Source: Arenibacter antarcticus (GTDB lineage: Bacteria > Bacteroidota > Bacteroidia > Flavobacteriales > Flavobacteriaceae). Taken from it: a stretch of DNA of 64,000 nt. The stretch lies in assembly GCF_041320605.1 (NCBI RefSeq), contig NZ_CP166679.1:2838001-2902000 (forward strand), written 5' to 3'. Shown here one piece after another: positions 35,238 to 45,358 of the stretch. Position 1 is the first letter of the stretch, and each line of letters opens with the position of its first letter. Made by a program: the position numbers and the translations under genes. The notes below the pieces were generated by a model, which saw nothing but the letters and a program-made list of their open reading frames with translations, did not search any database and was not told where the DNA came from.

Positions 35238-36158
35238 TTGACCATTAATACTTTAGATAATTTACACATAGATTTTACCGAAGAATCACTTTGGGTAATG
35301 AATATAGCCCTTGCATTGGTAATGTTCGGGATAGCGCTAGATATTTCCCTCAACGATTTTAGGCGCTTGTTGCGCAAACCGAAACCGCTTTTTGTGGGAA
35401 TGCTAAGTCAGTTTGTACTATTGCCAGCTGTTAGTTATATTTTGGTGTTGCTTGTGACACCTATACCAAGTATTGCTCTTGGTATGTTTATGGTGGCGGC
35501 ATGTCCCGGCGGTAATATTTCTAATTTTGTCACCCATACGGCAAAAGGAAATTCCGCCTTATCCGTAAGTTTAACGGCAGTGGCTACTATGTTGGCAGTG
35601 GTGATGACCCCGCTTAACCTTCAATTCTGGGGTTCGCTTTATGGCCCTACTGCGACTATTTTAAAGGAAGTGGCCATATCACCCTGGGAAATGGTGAAAT
35701 TGGTAGGCTTGTTGTTGGGGTTGCCCCTCGTTCTTGGAATGTACTTTAATCAGCTAAGGCCCGTATGGGCTTCTAAAATGGCCAAAGTCTTAAAAGTTGT
35801 ATCCCTACTGTTCTTTGTTGCCCTAATATTTGTGGCATTGTACAACAACAGGGATATTTTTATGGATTATGTGTTTTATGTATTTTGGATAGTGATCATC
35901 CATAATTTCCTAGCATTTGTAACCGGGTATTCCTTTGCCAGTATTATGGGGCTTTCCCAAATAAACAAACGGACTATAGCTATTGAAACTGGGATTCAAA
36001 ACTCTGGTCTTGGATTGCTGTTGATCTTCACTTTCTTTGATGGGATGGGAGGTATGGCGCTTTTAGCTGCGTTTTGGGGAATATGGCACTTAATTTCGGG
36101 ATTGGCTTTGGCTAGTTTTTGGGGGGTTAAACCTATTGATAAAAAGGAATTGGTTTGA
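35238..36158 (+). CDS. Bile acid:sodium symporter family (BASS/SBF) transporter
   Basis: 306 residues with nine or ten helices. Core motifs AACPGGNISNFVTHTAKGNSALSVSLTA and AIETGIQNSGLGLLLIFTF match the SBF family; the crossed helices carry the Na+ sites. Substrates in bacteria include organic acids and pantoate, so the name does not fix the cargo. TTG start at 35238, because the helix-1 lead-in would be cut by the first ATG. It overlaps the acyltransferase start. Confidence 0.85.
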   Translation: MTINTLDNLHIDFTEESLWVMNIALALVMFGIALDISLNDFRRLLRKPKPLFVGMLSQFVLLPAVSYILVLLVTPIPSIALGMFMVAACPGGNISNFVTHTAKGNSALSVSLTAVATMLAVVMTPLNLQFWGSLYGPTATILKEVAISPWEMVKLVGLLLGLPLVLGMYFNQLRPVWASKMAKVLKVVSLLFFVALIFVALYNNRDIFMDYVFYVFWIVIIHNFLAFVTGYSFASIMGLSQINKRTIAIETGIQNSGLGLLLIFTFFDGMGGMALLAAFWGIWHLISGLALASFWGVKPIDKKELV

Positions 36159-37222
36159 GAAAATTAGGATATTTTTTGATCCGGTTATGGATTAGATCGT
36201 CGTTATGGATTTATTTTTCCAAGATTTCTATAAACGGTTTGGGGAATATTCCCAAGGATAAACCGCTCCTTTTTTTGGCCAATCATCAGAATGCACTGCT
36301 TGATGCGTTGTTGGTGGCTGCACATGGTCCAAGAAAGATATATTTTCTCACTAGATCTGATGTCTTTAAAAACCCGATACTTAAGAGGATTTTTGAATTC
36401 TTGCAAATGATTCCGATTTATAGGATCAGGGATGGCAAGGAGTCTTTAAAAGAAAACGCCGCTGTTTTTGACCGATGCAGTAAGCTGTTGCAAAAAGGGG
36501 AGGCTATTCTTATCTTTCCAGAAGGAAACCATTCCTTAAAACGGAGAGTGCGACCACTAAGTAAAGGGTTTACCCGTTTTTTGTTCGCTGCCTTGGAAGA
36601 TAATCCACTCTTAGATATTCGCTTGGTTCCAGTAGGAATGAATTATGTGGACGCAGCAGCATTCCCGGATCTAGTGTCGGTATGTTATGGTAAGGATATC
36701 CGGGTGTTGGATTTCTATGACAGAGAGGCACTAGTTCATTCGGTTAATGGTTTAAAAAAGGAAGTTCACCAAAAATTGTCCAAACTTACCACGCATATTG
36801 AAAATGTAAAGGACCATGATGAAATTGTAGCCAAATTGAAGGGGCAAGGGATAGATTTTTCCTGTCCCGAGACAGCAAACCAGTTTTTAAAACATGAATG
36901 TCAATTAAGTGATACCCTTTATCCCCAAGGGGAAATCTCTATGGGTTATGGGGTCTTAAAGGCATTAATTGCCCTTGTTAACTTCCCGATTATCTTAATA
37001 TGGTCTATGGTTATACGTCCAAAAGTAAAGGAATTAGAATTTTTGAGTACGGTGAGATTTATGGTTTTTCTATTATTTTTCCCGGGATATTATCTTTTAT
37101 TAACCTTAATATTATGGTATTTTACCGGTATTGCATTGGCTCTTTCAATAGGAGGTATTCATCTTTTACTTAATTTATTATTGATAAAGTTGCTTGGAGC
37201 TAGCATTTCCGGTCGCCCTTAG
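36155..37222 (+). CDS. Lysophospholipid/glycerolipid acyltransferase (PlsC-like)
   Basis: 355 residues. Acyltransferase block with FLANHQNALLDALL (catalytic His, acid spaced by five residues instead of the usual four) and IFPEGNHSLKR. Two C-terminal membrane helices (PIILIWSM, VFLLFFPGYYLLLTLIL). It makes or remodels membrane glycerolipids. TTG start overlapping the transporter stop (TTGA), so translation is coupled. It ends the four-gene run. Confidence 0.8.
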   Translation: MRKLGYFLIRLWIRSSLWIYFSKISINGLGNIPKDKPLLFLANHQNALLDALLVAAHGPRKIYFLTRSDVFKNPILKRIFEFLQMIPIYRIRDGKESLKENAAVFDRCSKLLQKGEAILIFPEGNHSLKRRVRPLSKGFTRFLFAALEDNPLLDIRLVPVGMNYVDAAAFPDLVSVCYGKDIRVLDFYDREALVHSVNGLKKEVHQKLSKLTTHIENVKDHDEIVAKLKGQGIDFSCPETANQFLKHECQLSDTLYPQGEISMGYGVLKALIALVNFPIILIWSMVIRPKVKELEFLSTVRFMVFLLFFPGYYLLLTLILWYFTGIALALSIGGIHLLLNLLLIKLLGASISGRP

Positions 37223-37592
37223 GTTTTAAGAAAGGCACCATAAGGCTTCCGTTTCAATTTCTTGAGAAGTATCTATTGGATTTGCCGAAATATATGGCAT
37301 TTAAGAGCAGCTAGAGGGTGCTAAATCTAATCGCTTTAAAATAAGGTTGGCATAAATGCAATTATAGGACCTATAACACAACGCTGTACGGGGAGTGTAA
37401 GGGTTCTTTTTGATAAACCTTAGATTTTCTTGGAAATAGGGCTACTAAAAAGTTGGTATTCGGGATATTGATAAGGATTATTGTAACTGCTAGCGCAATT
37501 AGGCAAGATGGTATTGTGGATTTCGAAGGGTATACGACTAAAAACGGTCCCTATATGTAAGGACCGTTTGAGTTTGTTTAAGAAACTTAAAA
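37223..37592. other. Intergenic region, 370 bp, no gene seen
   Basis: No open frame of note. Only the DUF3276 terminator near its right end (37542-37569). Confidence 0.4.
37542..37569. terminator. Terminator of the DUF3276 gene
   Basis: AAACGGTCC/GGACCGTTT perfect 9-bp stem with a 10-base loop. Confidence 0.7.
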
Positions 37593-37964
37593 TTAAATAT
37601 CATCAAAACTTACGTCAGTAAAGCTATCCGTGGAGGTAGTAGAGGAATCTTCCCCAAATTCTTCCTTTTTAAAGTCTTTTTGGTGACGTTCAGAAATTAC
37701 TTCTTCTCCTTTGGCATCGATAATATAATCCATCATTTCGTCCAAGTTCTCTTTAAAGGCGGTAAAATCTTCTTTGTATAAGTATATCTTGTGTTTTTTG
37801 TAATGAAAGGAACCATCATCATGGGTGAATTTTTTACTTTCTGTAACGGTTAAATAATAATCTCCTGCCTTAGTGCTCCTAACATCGAAAAAATAAGTTC
37901 TTCTTCCAGCTCGCAATACCTTCGAGTAAATCTCTTCTTGATCCATTAAATCTTTTTCGCTCAT
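37593..37964 (-). CDS. DUF3276, Pur-alpha-like nucleic-acid-binding protein
   Basis: 123 residues. A PUR repeat (IYSKVLRAGRRTYFFDVRSTKAGDYYLTVTES) followed by KKHKIYLYKEDFTAFKENLDEM, then a disordered Ser/Thr/Asp-rich tail. Homologues bind single-stranded DNA/RNA. Highly conserved in Bacteroidota. Single gene with its own terminator. Confidence 0.88.
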   Translation of the reverse strand: MSEKDLMDQEEIYSKVLRAGRRTYFFDVRSTKAGDYYLTVTESKKFTHDDGSFHYKKHKIYLYKEDFTAFKENLDEMMDYIIDAKGEEVISERHQKDFKKEEFGEDSSTTSTDSFTDVSFDDI

Positions 37965-38041
37965 TTCGTCTAGTCTATTGTTAATTTACATACATATATA
38001 TGTCAAATGTGAAAAAAAAAACCTAATTGGACAACATTTTT

Positions 38042-39796
38042 CTATTTTTCTTTCTCAGAAAGTTGGTTAGTATACAGCGCCTTGTAGTAACCATCTGTAG
38101 AATTCAATTCCTCATGCGTACCTTGCTGTATTAATTTACCATCTTCAATCACTAGAATTCGATCCGCATTTTTCGCAGAAGACACCCGATGGCTAACGAT
38201 TAGGGTAGTTTTATTTTTGGATTCATTTTTAAGTTGATTTAAAATTTTCTCCTCTGTTTCTGTATCTATGGCCGATAAGCAATCGTCAAATAAATAAATT
38301 TGCGGATCCTTTAATAGAGCGCGGGCAATAGAGACTCGTTGTTTCTGTCCGCCACTCAGGGTGATGCCTCTTTCGCCTAACACGGTTTCATATTGATGAG
38401 TGAAACCCATAATATTTTGATGTACCACTGCCTTTTTGGCAACAGCAATGATTTCTTCATCAGTGGAATCCTGTTTTCCGAATTTTATATTGTTCTTAAT
38501 GGAATCTGAAAAGAGAAAGGCATCTTGGGGAACGGCACCAATTGATTTACGTAGGCTGTTTAAGTTCAATTCCTTGATCGGAACATCGTCAATTAGGATT
38601 TGACCAGAATCAATGTCATATAACCGAGCGATCAAATCAAGAATGGTAGACTTGCCAGAGCCTGTTTTTCCGATTATGGCCACTGTTTCTCCCTTGTTAA
38701 TGGTAAAGGAAATATCATTTAATGCTACAATATTGGTGTCTTCGTAAGTGAAGGTTACATTTTTGAATTCTATTTTCCCGCCAATTTCACTTTCTTCTGT
38801 TGCCGTATTGATAATGCTAGGGCGTTCTTGAAGAAACTGGTTGATCCTCTTTTGGGAGGCCTCGGCTCTTTGTACTATAGAGGTAACCCAACCGACAACT
38901 GCCACTGGCCAAGTCAGCATATTTACGTAGAGGATAAATTCTGCAATAATTCCGATCGACTCTATTTCCCCATTAATGTACTGTTGTCCACCAACATAAA
39001 TCACAAAAATATTACTGATCCCTATCAATAAGATCATCAACGGAAAAAACCAAGCATTTACCTTGGCTAGGGCCATGCTTTTTTTCTTTCCTTCTAAGGC
39101 AAGGGCCTCCATTTCCAGATTTATTTTAGGTTCTAAAGCATAGGCTTTAATAACGGAAATTCCCGAAAACGATTCTTGGGAAAAAGTAGATAAGGTGGAT
39201 AGGAACTCCTGTACTTTGGTGCTGCGCCTATGGATTACCTTGCTGATCTGATAGATTAAAATAGATAAAATGGGTAGTGGCAGTAGGGCGTACATGGCCA
39301 AGGTAGGTGCTTTTATAAACATAAGTGGCACCAAACAAACAAATAAGGTCAAGGTCTGAATACCATACATTATTGCAGGCCCACCATAAAGTCGCACTTG
39401 GTTAACGTCTTCACTTATCCTATTCATCAGATCTCCAGTCCTGTTTTTTTTATAGAAATTGAGACTTAACAATTGATAATGGTCGAACACTTCATTTTTA
39501 AGGTCGTATTCAATATAACGCGATATATTTATGATGGTCTGCCGCATTAGAAAGGTGAAGAATCCCGATAACAATGCCGCCCCCACAATAATGAGAATAT
39601 ACTCCATTAGCATTTCCTTGGCTTCCGACTTTAGGAGGTCCTCCTTTATGAAACCTTCAACCACTTCTATGGATTTTTTCACATAGGAAGGCATAATCAA
39701 TTGAAATACCCGTGCTATTACAGTGATGAAAATACCGACAAGTAGTTTTGACCCGTATTTTTTAAAATATTTGTTTAGATGTTTAAGTTCTTTCAT
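38042..39796 (-). CDS. ABC exporter, MsbA/MdlB-like half-transporter
   Basis: 584 residues from ATG 39796; the longer frame to 39883 adds no hydrophobic or conserved sequence. Six-helix membrane domain, then an ATPase with Walker A GKTGSGKST, signature LSGGQKQRV and Walker B IYLFDDCLSAID. Type IV exporter, working as a dimer, for lipids or drugs. Divergent from nusB. Confidence 0.9.
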   Translation of the reverse strand: MKELKHLNKYFKKYGSKLLVGIFITVIARVFQLIMPSYVKKSIEVVEGFIKEDLLKSEAKEMLMEYILIIVGAALLSGFFTFLMRQTIINISRYIEYDLKNEVFDHYQLLSLNFYKKNRTGDLMNRISEDVNQVRLYGGPAIMYGIQTLTLFVCLVPLMFIKAPTLAMYALLPLPILSILIYQISKVIHRRSTKVQEFLSTLSTFSQESFSGISVIKAYALEPKINLEMEALALEGKKKSMALAKVNAWFFPLMILLIGISNIFVIYVGGQQYINGEIESIGIIAEFILYVNMLTWPVAVVGWVTSIVQRAEASQKRINQFLQERPSIINTATEESEIGGKIEFKNVTFTYEDTNIVALNDISFTINKGETVAIIGKTGSGKSTILDLIARLYDIDSGQILIDDVPIKELNLNSLRKSIGAVPQDAFLFSDSIKNNIKFGKQDSTDEEIIAVAKKAVVHQNIMGFTHQYETVLGERGITLSGGQKQRVSIARALLKDPQIYLFDDCLSAIDTETEEKILNQLKNESKNKTTLIVSHRVSSAKNADRILVIEDGKLIQQGTHEELNSTDGYYKALYTNQLSEKEK

Positions 39797-39927
39797 CCGA
39801 CCAGAAACAGGAATATCAAGTTTAGTGTTTGTAATTTGCCAAAGATAGTTGTTTGTATCTAAACCAAATGTTATAAAAGGCATAAGATAATACTTGAAAA
39901 GGTAGTTATGATTAAAAAATATAATCC

Positions 39928-39935
39928 TATTTTTG
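39928..39935 (+). promoter_or_regulatory. -7 element TATTTTTG for nusB
   Basis: Exact TAnnTTTG, 39 bases before the nusB ATG at 39975, in the divergent gap with the ABC exporter. Confidence 0.45.
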
Positions 39936-39974
39936 TACCCGAAAAATTATTTATTTCATTAAAGTTCTTTAGAA

Positions 39975-40922
39975 ATGCTTACAAGAAGGCACATTAGGGT
40001 TAAAGTTATGCAGTGTATTTATGCTTTGACCCAGTCAAAGGATGACTCCCTTGATAAACAAGAAAAATTTTTAAAAGTAAGCATAGATAACATGTATACG
40101 CTTTATCTTTTAATGTTAAGTCTATTTATAGAGGTACATGAGAAGGCGAAGGATCAAGTACAATTATCTTCTAAAAAATATCTGGCAAACGCGTCTGATA
40201 AATATCCCAACAAAGAAAAATTCCTTAACAATAGGCTTCTTTTACAGATTTCCGAAAATTTATCCTTGCGGGATGAGTTGGATAGGAGGAAATTGAACAA
40301 TTGGTATCTAAACGAGGAATATGTTAGGATAATTTATAAGGAAGTGGTGGAAAGTGACCTATATGACCAATATATGTCCAATCCAAAGAACACCTATGAG
40401 GAGGATAAAAAGTTGATTCTAGCTATTTTCAACGACATTATAGCCCCCAATGATAAAATCTATGATTATTTTGAGGATGATAAATTAACTTGGGTGGATG
40501 ACATTCCAATTGTGAACACTTTTCTCCTTAAACTATTTAAAAAGGTTAAGATAGAAAGTTCCCCGTCCTATTTCTTGCCCGAACTTTTGAAGGATCAAGA
40601 AGATATGGTCTATGCCAAACGTCTATTGACAAAGACCCTGTTGAACAACGCACAATGGGAAAAGGAGATTGAGGGTAAAACACCCAATTGGGATAAAGAT
40701 CGAATTGCCGATATTGATGCAATATTATTGAAAATGGCAATTTGCGAGCTTCTAAACTTTCCGTCAATCCCTGAAAAGGTTACCATTAATGAGTTTTTGG
40801 AGATTGCAAAGGAATACTCCACTCCAAAGAGTAGTATTTTTATAAATGGAGTCTTAGATAAATTAGTGAAGGAATATAAGGAGGAAGGAAAGCTAAATAA
40901 ACTGGGCAGAGGTCTCTTATAA
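39975..40922 (+). CDS. nusB: Transcription antitermination protein NusB (long form)
   Basis: 315 residues, twice the usual length. The canonical NusB fold is in the last 140 residues (DIDAILLKMAICELLNFPSIPEKVTINEFLEIAKEYSTPKSSIFINGVLDKL). The N-terminal half starts with the family-like RRHIRVKVMQCIYALTQS and is helical. The long form is usual in Bacteroidota. It binds BoxA RNA with NusE in rRNA antitermination. Followed by DUF1573 and yajC, a common neighbourhood. Confidence 0.93.
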   Translation: MLTRRHIRVKVMQCIYALTQSKDDSLDKQEKFLKVSIDNMYTLYLLMLSLFIEVHEKAKDQVQLSSKKYLANASDKYPNKEKFLNNRLLLQISENLSLRDELDRRKLNNWYLNEEYVRIIYKEVVESDLYDQYMSNPKNTYEEDKKLILAIFNDIIAPNDKIYDYFEDDKLTWVDDIPIVNTFLLKLFKKVKIESSPSYFLPELLKDQEDMVYAKRLLTKTLLNNAQWEKEIEGKTPNWDKDRIADIDAILLKMAICELLNFPSIPEKVTINEFLEIAKEYSTPKSSIFINGVLDKLVKEYKEEGKLNKLGRGLL

Positions 40923-40963
40923 ATAAATAATCCTTAATTTTGAAGAAATTAAAATCAATAAAC

Positions 40964-41437
40964 ATGAAAAGACTTTTCTTTACCCTTAGTTTTGCTTCTG
41001 TTCTTGTGTTTACCTCTTGTAAGGAAAACGCATCAAGCAAAATCAATGTTGCAAATGTAGAAGTAGCTGCGGAAAGAGATGCGGCTGCCAAAAAAGTTCC
41101 AGTTATGGAATTCGACAAGGTAGAGCACGATTTTGGGACAATTGAACAAAATGCACCTCAAGAAACTATTTTTACATTTAAAAACACTGGTGATGGCCCA
41201 TTAATAATTACCGATGCAAAAAGTAGTTGTGGTTGTACTATACCAGAATACCCACAAAATACACCAATAGCACCGGGTGAAACTGGTGAGATGTTGGTTA
41301 AGTTTAACGGAGCCGGTCAAAATCAGATCACTAAAACCATAACCGTTTCAACCAATACTGGTACAGGTGTGGAGACTCTTAGAATAAAAGCATTTATAAC
41401 CCCAAAAGGAGCTGGTCCAGTAGGCCCAGTAAAATAA
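40964..41437 (+). CDS. DUF1573 lipoprotein
   Basis: 157 residues from ATG 40964. Lipoprotein signal SFASVLVFTSC. DUF1573 domain: FDKVEHDFGTIEQN, FTFKNTGDGPLIITDAKSSCGCT, PGETGEMLVKFN. Ig-like fold, probably at the cell envelope, function unknown. Between nusB and yajC. Confidence 0.88.
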   Translation: MKRLFFTLSFASVLVFTSCKENASSKINVANVEVAAERDAAAKKVPVMEFDKVEHDFGTIEQNAPQETIFTFKNTGDGPLIITDAKSSCGCTIPEYPQNTPIAPGETGEMLVKFNGAGQNQITKTITVSTNTGTGVETLRIKAFITPKGAGPVGPVK

Positions 41438-41450
41438 GTAAATAGTACCT

Positions 41451-41738
41451 ATGTTAGAACAATATCCATATCTTCCGCTTTTGTTAATGTTTGTGGTGGT
41501 GTATTTTTTTATGATCGCCCCGCAGAGAAAGAAAAACAAGCAGGAGAAGAAATTTGCCGCCGAATTAAAAAGAGGCGATAGAGTAATTACCAAAAGTGGC
41601 ATGCATGGTAAAATAGCCGACTTGAACGATAATGATTTTTCATGTATAATCGAGACCATGGCCGGGAAAATTAAATTTGATCGTTCTGCTATTTCCATGG
41701 AAATGAGCAAAAGATTAAACGAACCGGAGAAGAAATAA
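41451..41738 (+). CDS. yajC: Sec translocase auxiliary subunit YajC
   Basis: 95 residues with one membrane helix (LPLLLMFVVVYFFMIAP), the QRKKNKQEKKF basic stretch and the KRGDRVITKSGMHGKIADL domain. Works with SecDF and YidC. Own terminator. Confidence 0.93.
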   Translation: MLEQYPYLPLLLMFVVVYFFMIAPQRKKNKQEKKFAAELKRGDRVITKSGMHGKIADLNDNDFSCIIETMAGKIKFDRSAISMEMSKRLNEPEKK

Positions 41739-41760
41739 TACATTTTCATACCTATTTTAT

Positions 41761-41790
41761 AAGCACCAACCTTAAGTTGGTGCTTTTTTT
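41761..41790 (+). terminator. Rho-independent terminator of nusB-DUF1573-yajC
   Basis: AAGCACCAAC-CTTAA-GTTGGTGCTT followed by T. Perfect 10-bp stem. Confidence 0.92.
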
Positions 41791-41833
41791 GTTCTTAATT
41801 TGTATATTCATGGTAACTAAATACCAATTGACC

Positions 41834-43153
41834 ATGATTCATAACAGAAGAAAATTCATAAAAAACAGTTCCCTCATGGCTATGGGTGCCGGTGCATCCT
41901 TCCTTTTTCCTTTGGACTTGTTAGGGGCTATGAGAAAAAAAGTAAGTCCTAATGATCAAATAGGGGTAGGTTTAATTGGGTGTAATGGGATGGGGTTTAG
42001 TGACCTGACTTCCATGCTTAAAATAAACGAAGTCCAGATTGTGGGACTTTGTGATGTGGATACGGAAGTGCTGAATAAAAGAACAGCCGATCTGCAGAAA
42101 GCCGGGTTCAAAAAGCCAACACTTTACAAAGACTATAGGAAAATGTTGGAGAACAAGGATATTGATGTGGTCATCATCGGTACCCCGGACCATTGGCATT
42201 GCTTACAGCTTTCAGACTCCCTAAATGCAGGGAAGGATGTCTATTGTGAAAAACCACTGGCCAATTCTATAGAAGAATGCAATTTAATGCTCCATTCCGC
42301 ACAAACCAGCGACCGTATGGTGCAAATTGGACAATGGCAGCGGAGTCAGCCCCATTTTGTGGATGCCATAGAATTCGTACATTCCGGGAAATTGGGGCAA
42401 ATACGTTTGGCAAAGGCATGGGCCTACCAAGGTTGGATGAAATCTATTCCCGTTTTACCGGATACCCTTGCTCCTGATGCGGTAGATTACAATATGTGGT
42501 TGGGACCTGCTCCCAAAAGGCCATTTAATGCCAACAGATTTCATTTTAACTTTAGATGGTATTGGGATTATGCTGGGGGTTTAATGACAGATTGGGGAGT
42601 ACATCTTATGGATTATGCCCTGTATGGGATGAAAGCTAGCACCCCTAAATCCGTTATGGCACTAGGAGGTAAATTTGCGTACCCAGACGATGCTGCGGAA
42701 ACACCAGACACCCTGCAAACGGTTTATGAATACGATGATTTTTCTATTTTATGGGAACACGCCACTGGTATTGATGGCGGAAATTATGGTCGCAATCATG
42801 GTATATCTTTTATTGGGAATAATGGAACCCTAGTGCTTGACAGGAATGGCTGGGAGGTAATTGCGGAAAAAGATAGAATGGAAAGCCTTCCTTTACAACA
42901 AAATCAAGGAAGTGGTTTGGATAAACATACGCTAAACTTCATCGATGCGGTTAAGTCTAGGGATGCCTCCCTATTAAAAGCTCCCCTAAAAATTGGTTAT
43001 GATGCGGCTATGGTATGCCACATGGGAAATGTTGCCTTTAAAACTGGGGACAGAATTTATTGGGACCAGAATGCTGGCCAATTTTCCAATGACAAGGCAA
43101 ATGCCTTGATCAATGCCCACTACCACAATGGCTGGGAATTACCAAAATTGTAA
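41834..43153 (+). CDS. Tat-exported Gfo/Idh/MocA oxidoreductase
   Basis: 439 residues from ATG 41834, which gives a Tat signal (NRRKFIKNSSLMAMGAGASF). NAD(P) site VGLIGCNGMGFSDL, the family motif YCEKPLANSIEE and the C-terminal GFO_IDH_MocA domain (DWGVHLMDYALYGM). Periplasmic members of this family act on sugars or inositols with bound cofactor. Substrate is not readable. Confidence 0.85.
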   Translation: MIHNRRKFIKNSSLMAMGAGASFLFPLDLLGAMRKKVSPNDQIGVGLIGCNGMGFSDLTSMLKINEVQIVGLCDVDTEVLNKRTADLQKAGFKKPTLYKDYRKMLENKDIDVVIIGTPDHWHCLQLSDSLNAGKDVYCEKPLANSIEECNLMLHSAQTSDRMVQIGQWQRSQPHFVDAIEFVHSGKLGQIRLAKAWAYQGWMKSIPVLPDTLAPDAVDYNMWLGPAPKRPFNANRFHFNFRWYWDYAGGLMTDWGVHLMDYALYGMKASTPKSVMALGGKFAYPDDAAETPDTLQTVYEYDDFSILWEHATGIDGGNYGRNHGISFIGNNGTLVLDRNGWEVIAEKDRMESLPLQQNQGSGLDKHTLNFIDAVKSRDASLLKAPLKIGYDAAMVCHMGNVAFKTGDRIYWDQNAGQFSNDKANALINAHYHNGWELPKL

Positions 43154-43241
43154 TACGGATGTAATTTGGGATAGGCTTATTAGAAATCTAAATTATTGGC
43201 TTGTAGTGGTATTGAGGATAGGCTGCACTGTATGCCGCAAG

Positions 43242-43838
43242 TTATTTCTTGCGATACCCATCATGTAGTCCAATTTCCTTCAATATTAAAGGAATGCATT
43301 TTTGCAAACGGGACTGCTTTGTTTTTTCCTGCTTCGCTTCCCTAATATATTCGCTGTATTCTTTTTGCTTATACGGTGTGAGTTTATTAAAATTGGCCTT
43401 TAACAAAGGGTCGTTGTTTAAGGCATCACCCAACTGGGAGGGTATTTTAACATCCTTGTTTTTTTCTGGAATCAAAACTTTCCCTTTTTTCTGGTTGGCA
43501 ATAGCTTCTTCAAAATAGCTAAAAATGGCAACTTCATCCATGTCCTTGTCGGAAGTAAATTTCCAGTGCCTCATTGCCTTGGTTTTTCCTTCTTGGGCAT
43601 TCTCTAATACCTTCTTGGGGTCGGATAAAAACACTCCGTTATAAAACCATAGACCAAAATAAGATTTAAAGGCTAAAATACCTAAGACATTTTTGTGCTC
43701 TATGGTATAGACCGGACATCCCCATTTAAAATCTTCGACCAACGCTGTTTTTAGTGCCAATTTCCTTAAAATGGCAATTCCAGGTTTAAATGTCTGTTCT
43801 TTTGAATAATAGGCTTCTATTTTTTCTGATTTCTCCAT
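43242..43838 (-). CDS. YdeI/OmpD-associated family protein with DUF1801 domain
   Basis: 198 residues. N-terminal DUF1801 domain (KTALVEDFKWGCPVYTIEHKNVLGI, FWFYNGVFLSDP-like) and C-terminal YdeI part (PSQLGDALNNDP ... LTPYKQKEYSEYIREAKQEKTKQSRLQK). Function unclear; DUF1801 proteins include a proposed iron chaperone. ATG at 43838; a GTG two codons upstream is possible. Confidence 0.75.
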   Translation of the reverse strand: MEKSEKIEAYYSKEQTFKPGIAILRKLALKTALVEDFKWGCPVYTIEHKNVLGILAFKSYFGLWFYNGVFLSDPKKVLENAQEGKTKAMRHWKFTSDKDMDEVAIFSYFEEAIANQKKGKVLIPEKNKDVKIPSQLGDALNNDPLLKANFNKLTPYKQKEYSEYIREAKQEKTKQSRLQKCIPLILKEIGLHDGYRKK

Positions 43839-43874
43839 TTTCACGGATGTATTGCTAACTACTATTTAGGCTTT

Positions 43875-45122
43875 TTAACTTTTTGGATCGGTGTTTAGAT
43901 TCATGTCACTGGTAAGTTCGCAAATTTTCACGATAACGTCAACTGCTTTTTGCATGCTTTCTACGGGTACATATTCATATTTGCCATGAAAATTATGTCC
44001 ACCTGCAAATATATTAGGGCAGGGTAGGCCCATATAACTTAATTGCGATCCATCCGTACCGCCTCTTATCGGTTTTATAATTGGGGTGATTCCCAATGTT
44101 TCCATGGCCTTTTTGGCGATATCCACAATATGCATTACAGGTTCTATTTTCTCCCGCATATTAAAGTATTGGTCCTTTATATCTATAGTGACATAGGGGC
44201 CGTAGGTGGCATTTAGTTTGTCGGTAATCTCTTGTAAAAAAACTTTACGCTGGTTGAATTTTGTTATGTCATGATCCCTTACGATCAACTCAATTTCAGC
44301 AAGTTCAATTTCCCCAGTTAAATGATGTACATGAAAAAATCCTTCCCTACCAGTAGTTTTTTGAGGCACTTCGTCTTTGGGTAACATAGCGATAAATTCG
44401 TTGGCTATAAGCACTGCATTTACCATTTTTCCTTTTGCATAACCGGGGTGTACGCTTTTTCCAGTTATGGTTATTTTGGCCCCAGCAGCATTGAAATTTT
44501 CATATTCCAATTCCCCAATTTGGCTGCCGTCCATCGTGTAAGCCCAAGCCGCTCCAAAAGCGGCAACATCAAATTTATGAGCCCCCCTACCAATTTCTTC
44601 ATCTGGTGTGAACCCAACCCTAATAGTTCCGTGTTTTATCTCTGGATGTTGAATTAAATATTCCATGGCGGTGACAATCTCTGTAATTCCAGCCTTATCG
44701 TCAGCACCAAGCAAGGTAGTGCCATCAGTAGTAATTAGCGTGTTGCTTTTATATTGTAACAGATCATCAAAATAACTGGGAGAAAGCACTATGTTCTCTG
44801 TCTCGTTAAGTATAATATCACCGCCATCGTAATTTTTAATGATTTGTGGATTCACATTGGTACCTGAAAAATCTGGGGAAGTATCAAAATGTGATATAAA
44901 CCCAATGGTAGGAACTTCTTTATCTATATTGCTAGGAAGGGTGGCCATGATATAGGAATTTTCATCTATCACCACATCCTGCATTCCAATCTGCTTTAAT
45001 TCCTTTACCAACATATTGGCCAAAGTCCATTGTTTTTTTGTGCTTGGTGTAGTATTGGAGTTGGGGTCGCTTTGGGTATCAATAGTAATATAGCTGATAA
45101 ATCGGTCTATAATGTGTTGCAT
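43875..45122 (-). CDS. pepT: Peptidase T (tripeptide aminopeptidase)
   Basis: 415 residues of the M20 family. Zinc and catalytic motifs [40 protein letters not shown] and the C-terminal [15 protein letters not shown]. Cytoplasmic cleavage of tripeptides. ATG at 45122 chosen over a TTG six codons upstream. Confidence 0.93.
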   Translation of the reverse strand: MQHIIDRFISYITIDTQSDPNSNTTPSTKKQWTLANMLVKELKQIGMQDVVIDENSYIMATLPSNIDKEVPTIGFISHFDTSPDFSGTNVNPQIIKNYDGGDIILNETENIVLSPSYFDDLLQYKSNTLITTDGTTLLGADDKAGITEIVTAMEYLIQHPEIKHGTIRVGFTPDEEIGRGAHKFDVAAFGAAWAYTMDGSQIGELEYENFNAAGAKITITGKSVHPGYAKGKMVNAVLIANEFIAMLPKDEVPQKTTGREGFFHVHHLTGEIELAEIELIVRDHDITKFNQRKVFLQEITDKLNATYGPYVTIDIKDQYFNMREKIEPVMHIVDIAKKAMETLGITPIIKPIRGGTDGSQLSYMGLPCPNIFAGGHNFHGKYEYVPVESMQKAVDVIVKICELTSDMNLNTDPKS

Positions 45123-45358
45123 AATTTTAAGTTTTGCCAAAAATACGGTTTATTTAGTTTTTGGAAGCACCATTGTGGAGTAGTTAAAATTGGAATGTTA
45201 TTACTTTAGTGTACTGTTTTAGGGTATTATGATGTTATGGGGCATAGGAATATAGAATTGTATTTTACAGAGGATAGGCGCGAAAAATAAAAAAGGGGAA
45301 AGTTTAAATAGTTAGGATTATTTGTGTTGTATATTAGCTAGAACAGTATTTTGGGTCT

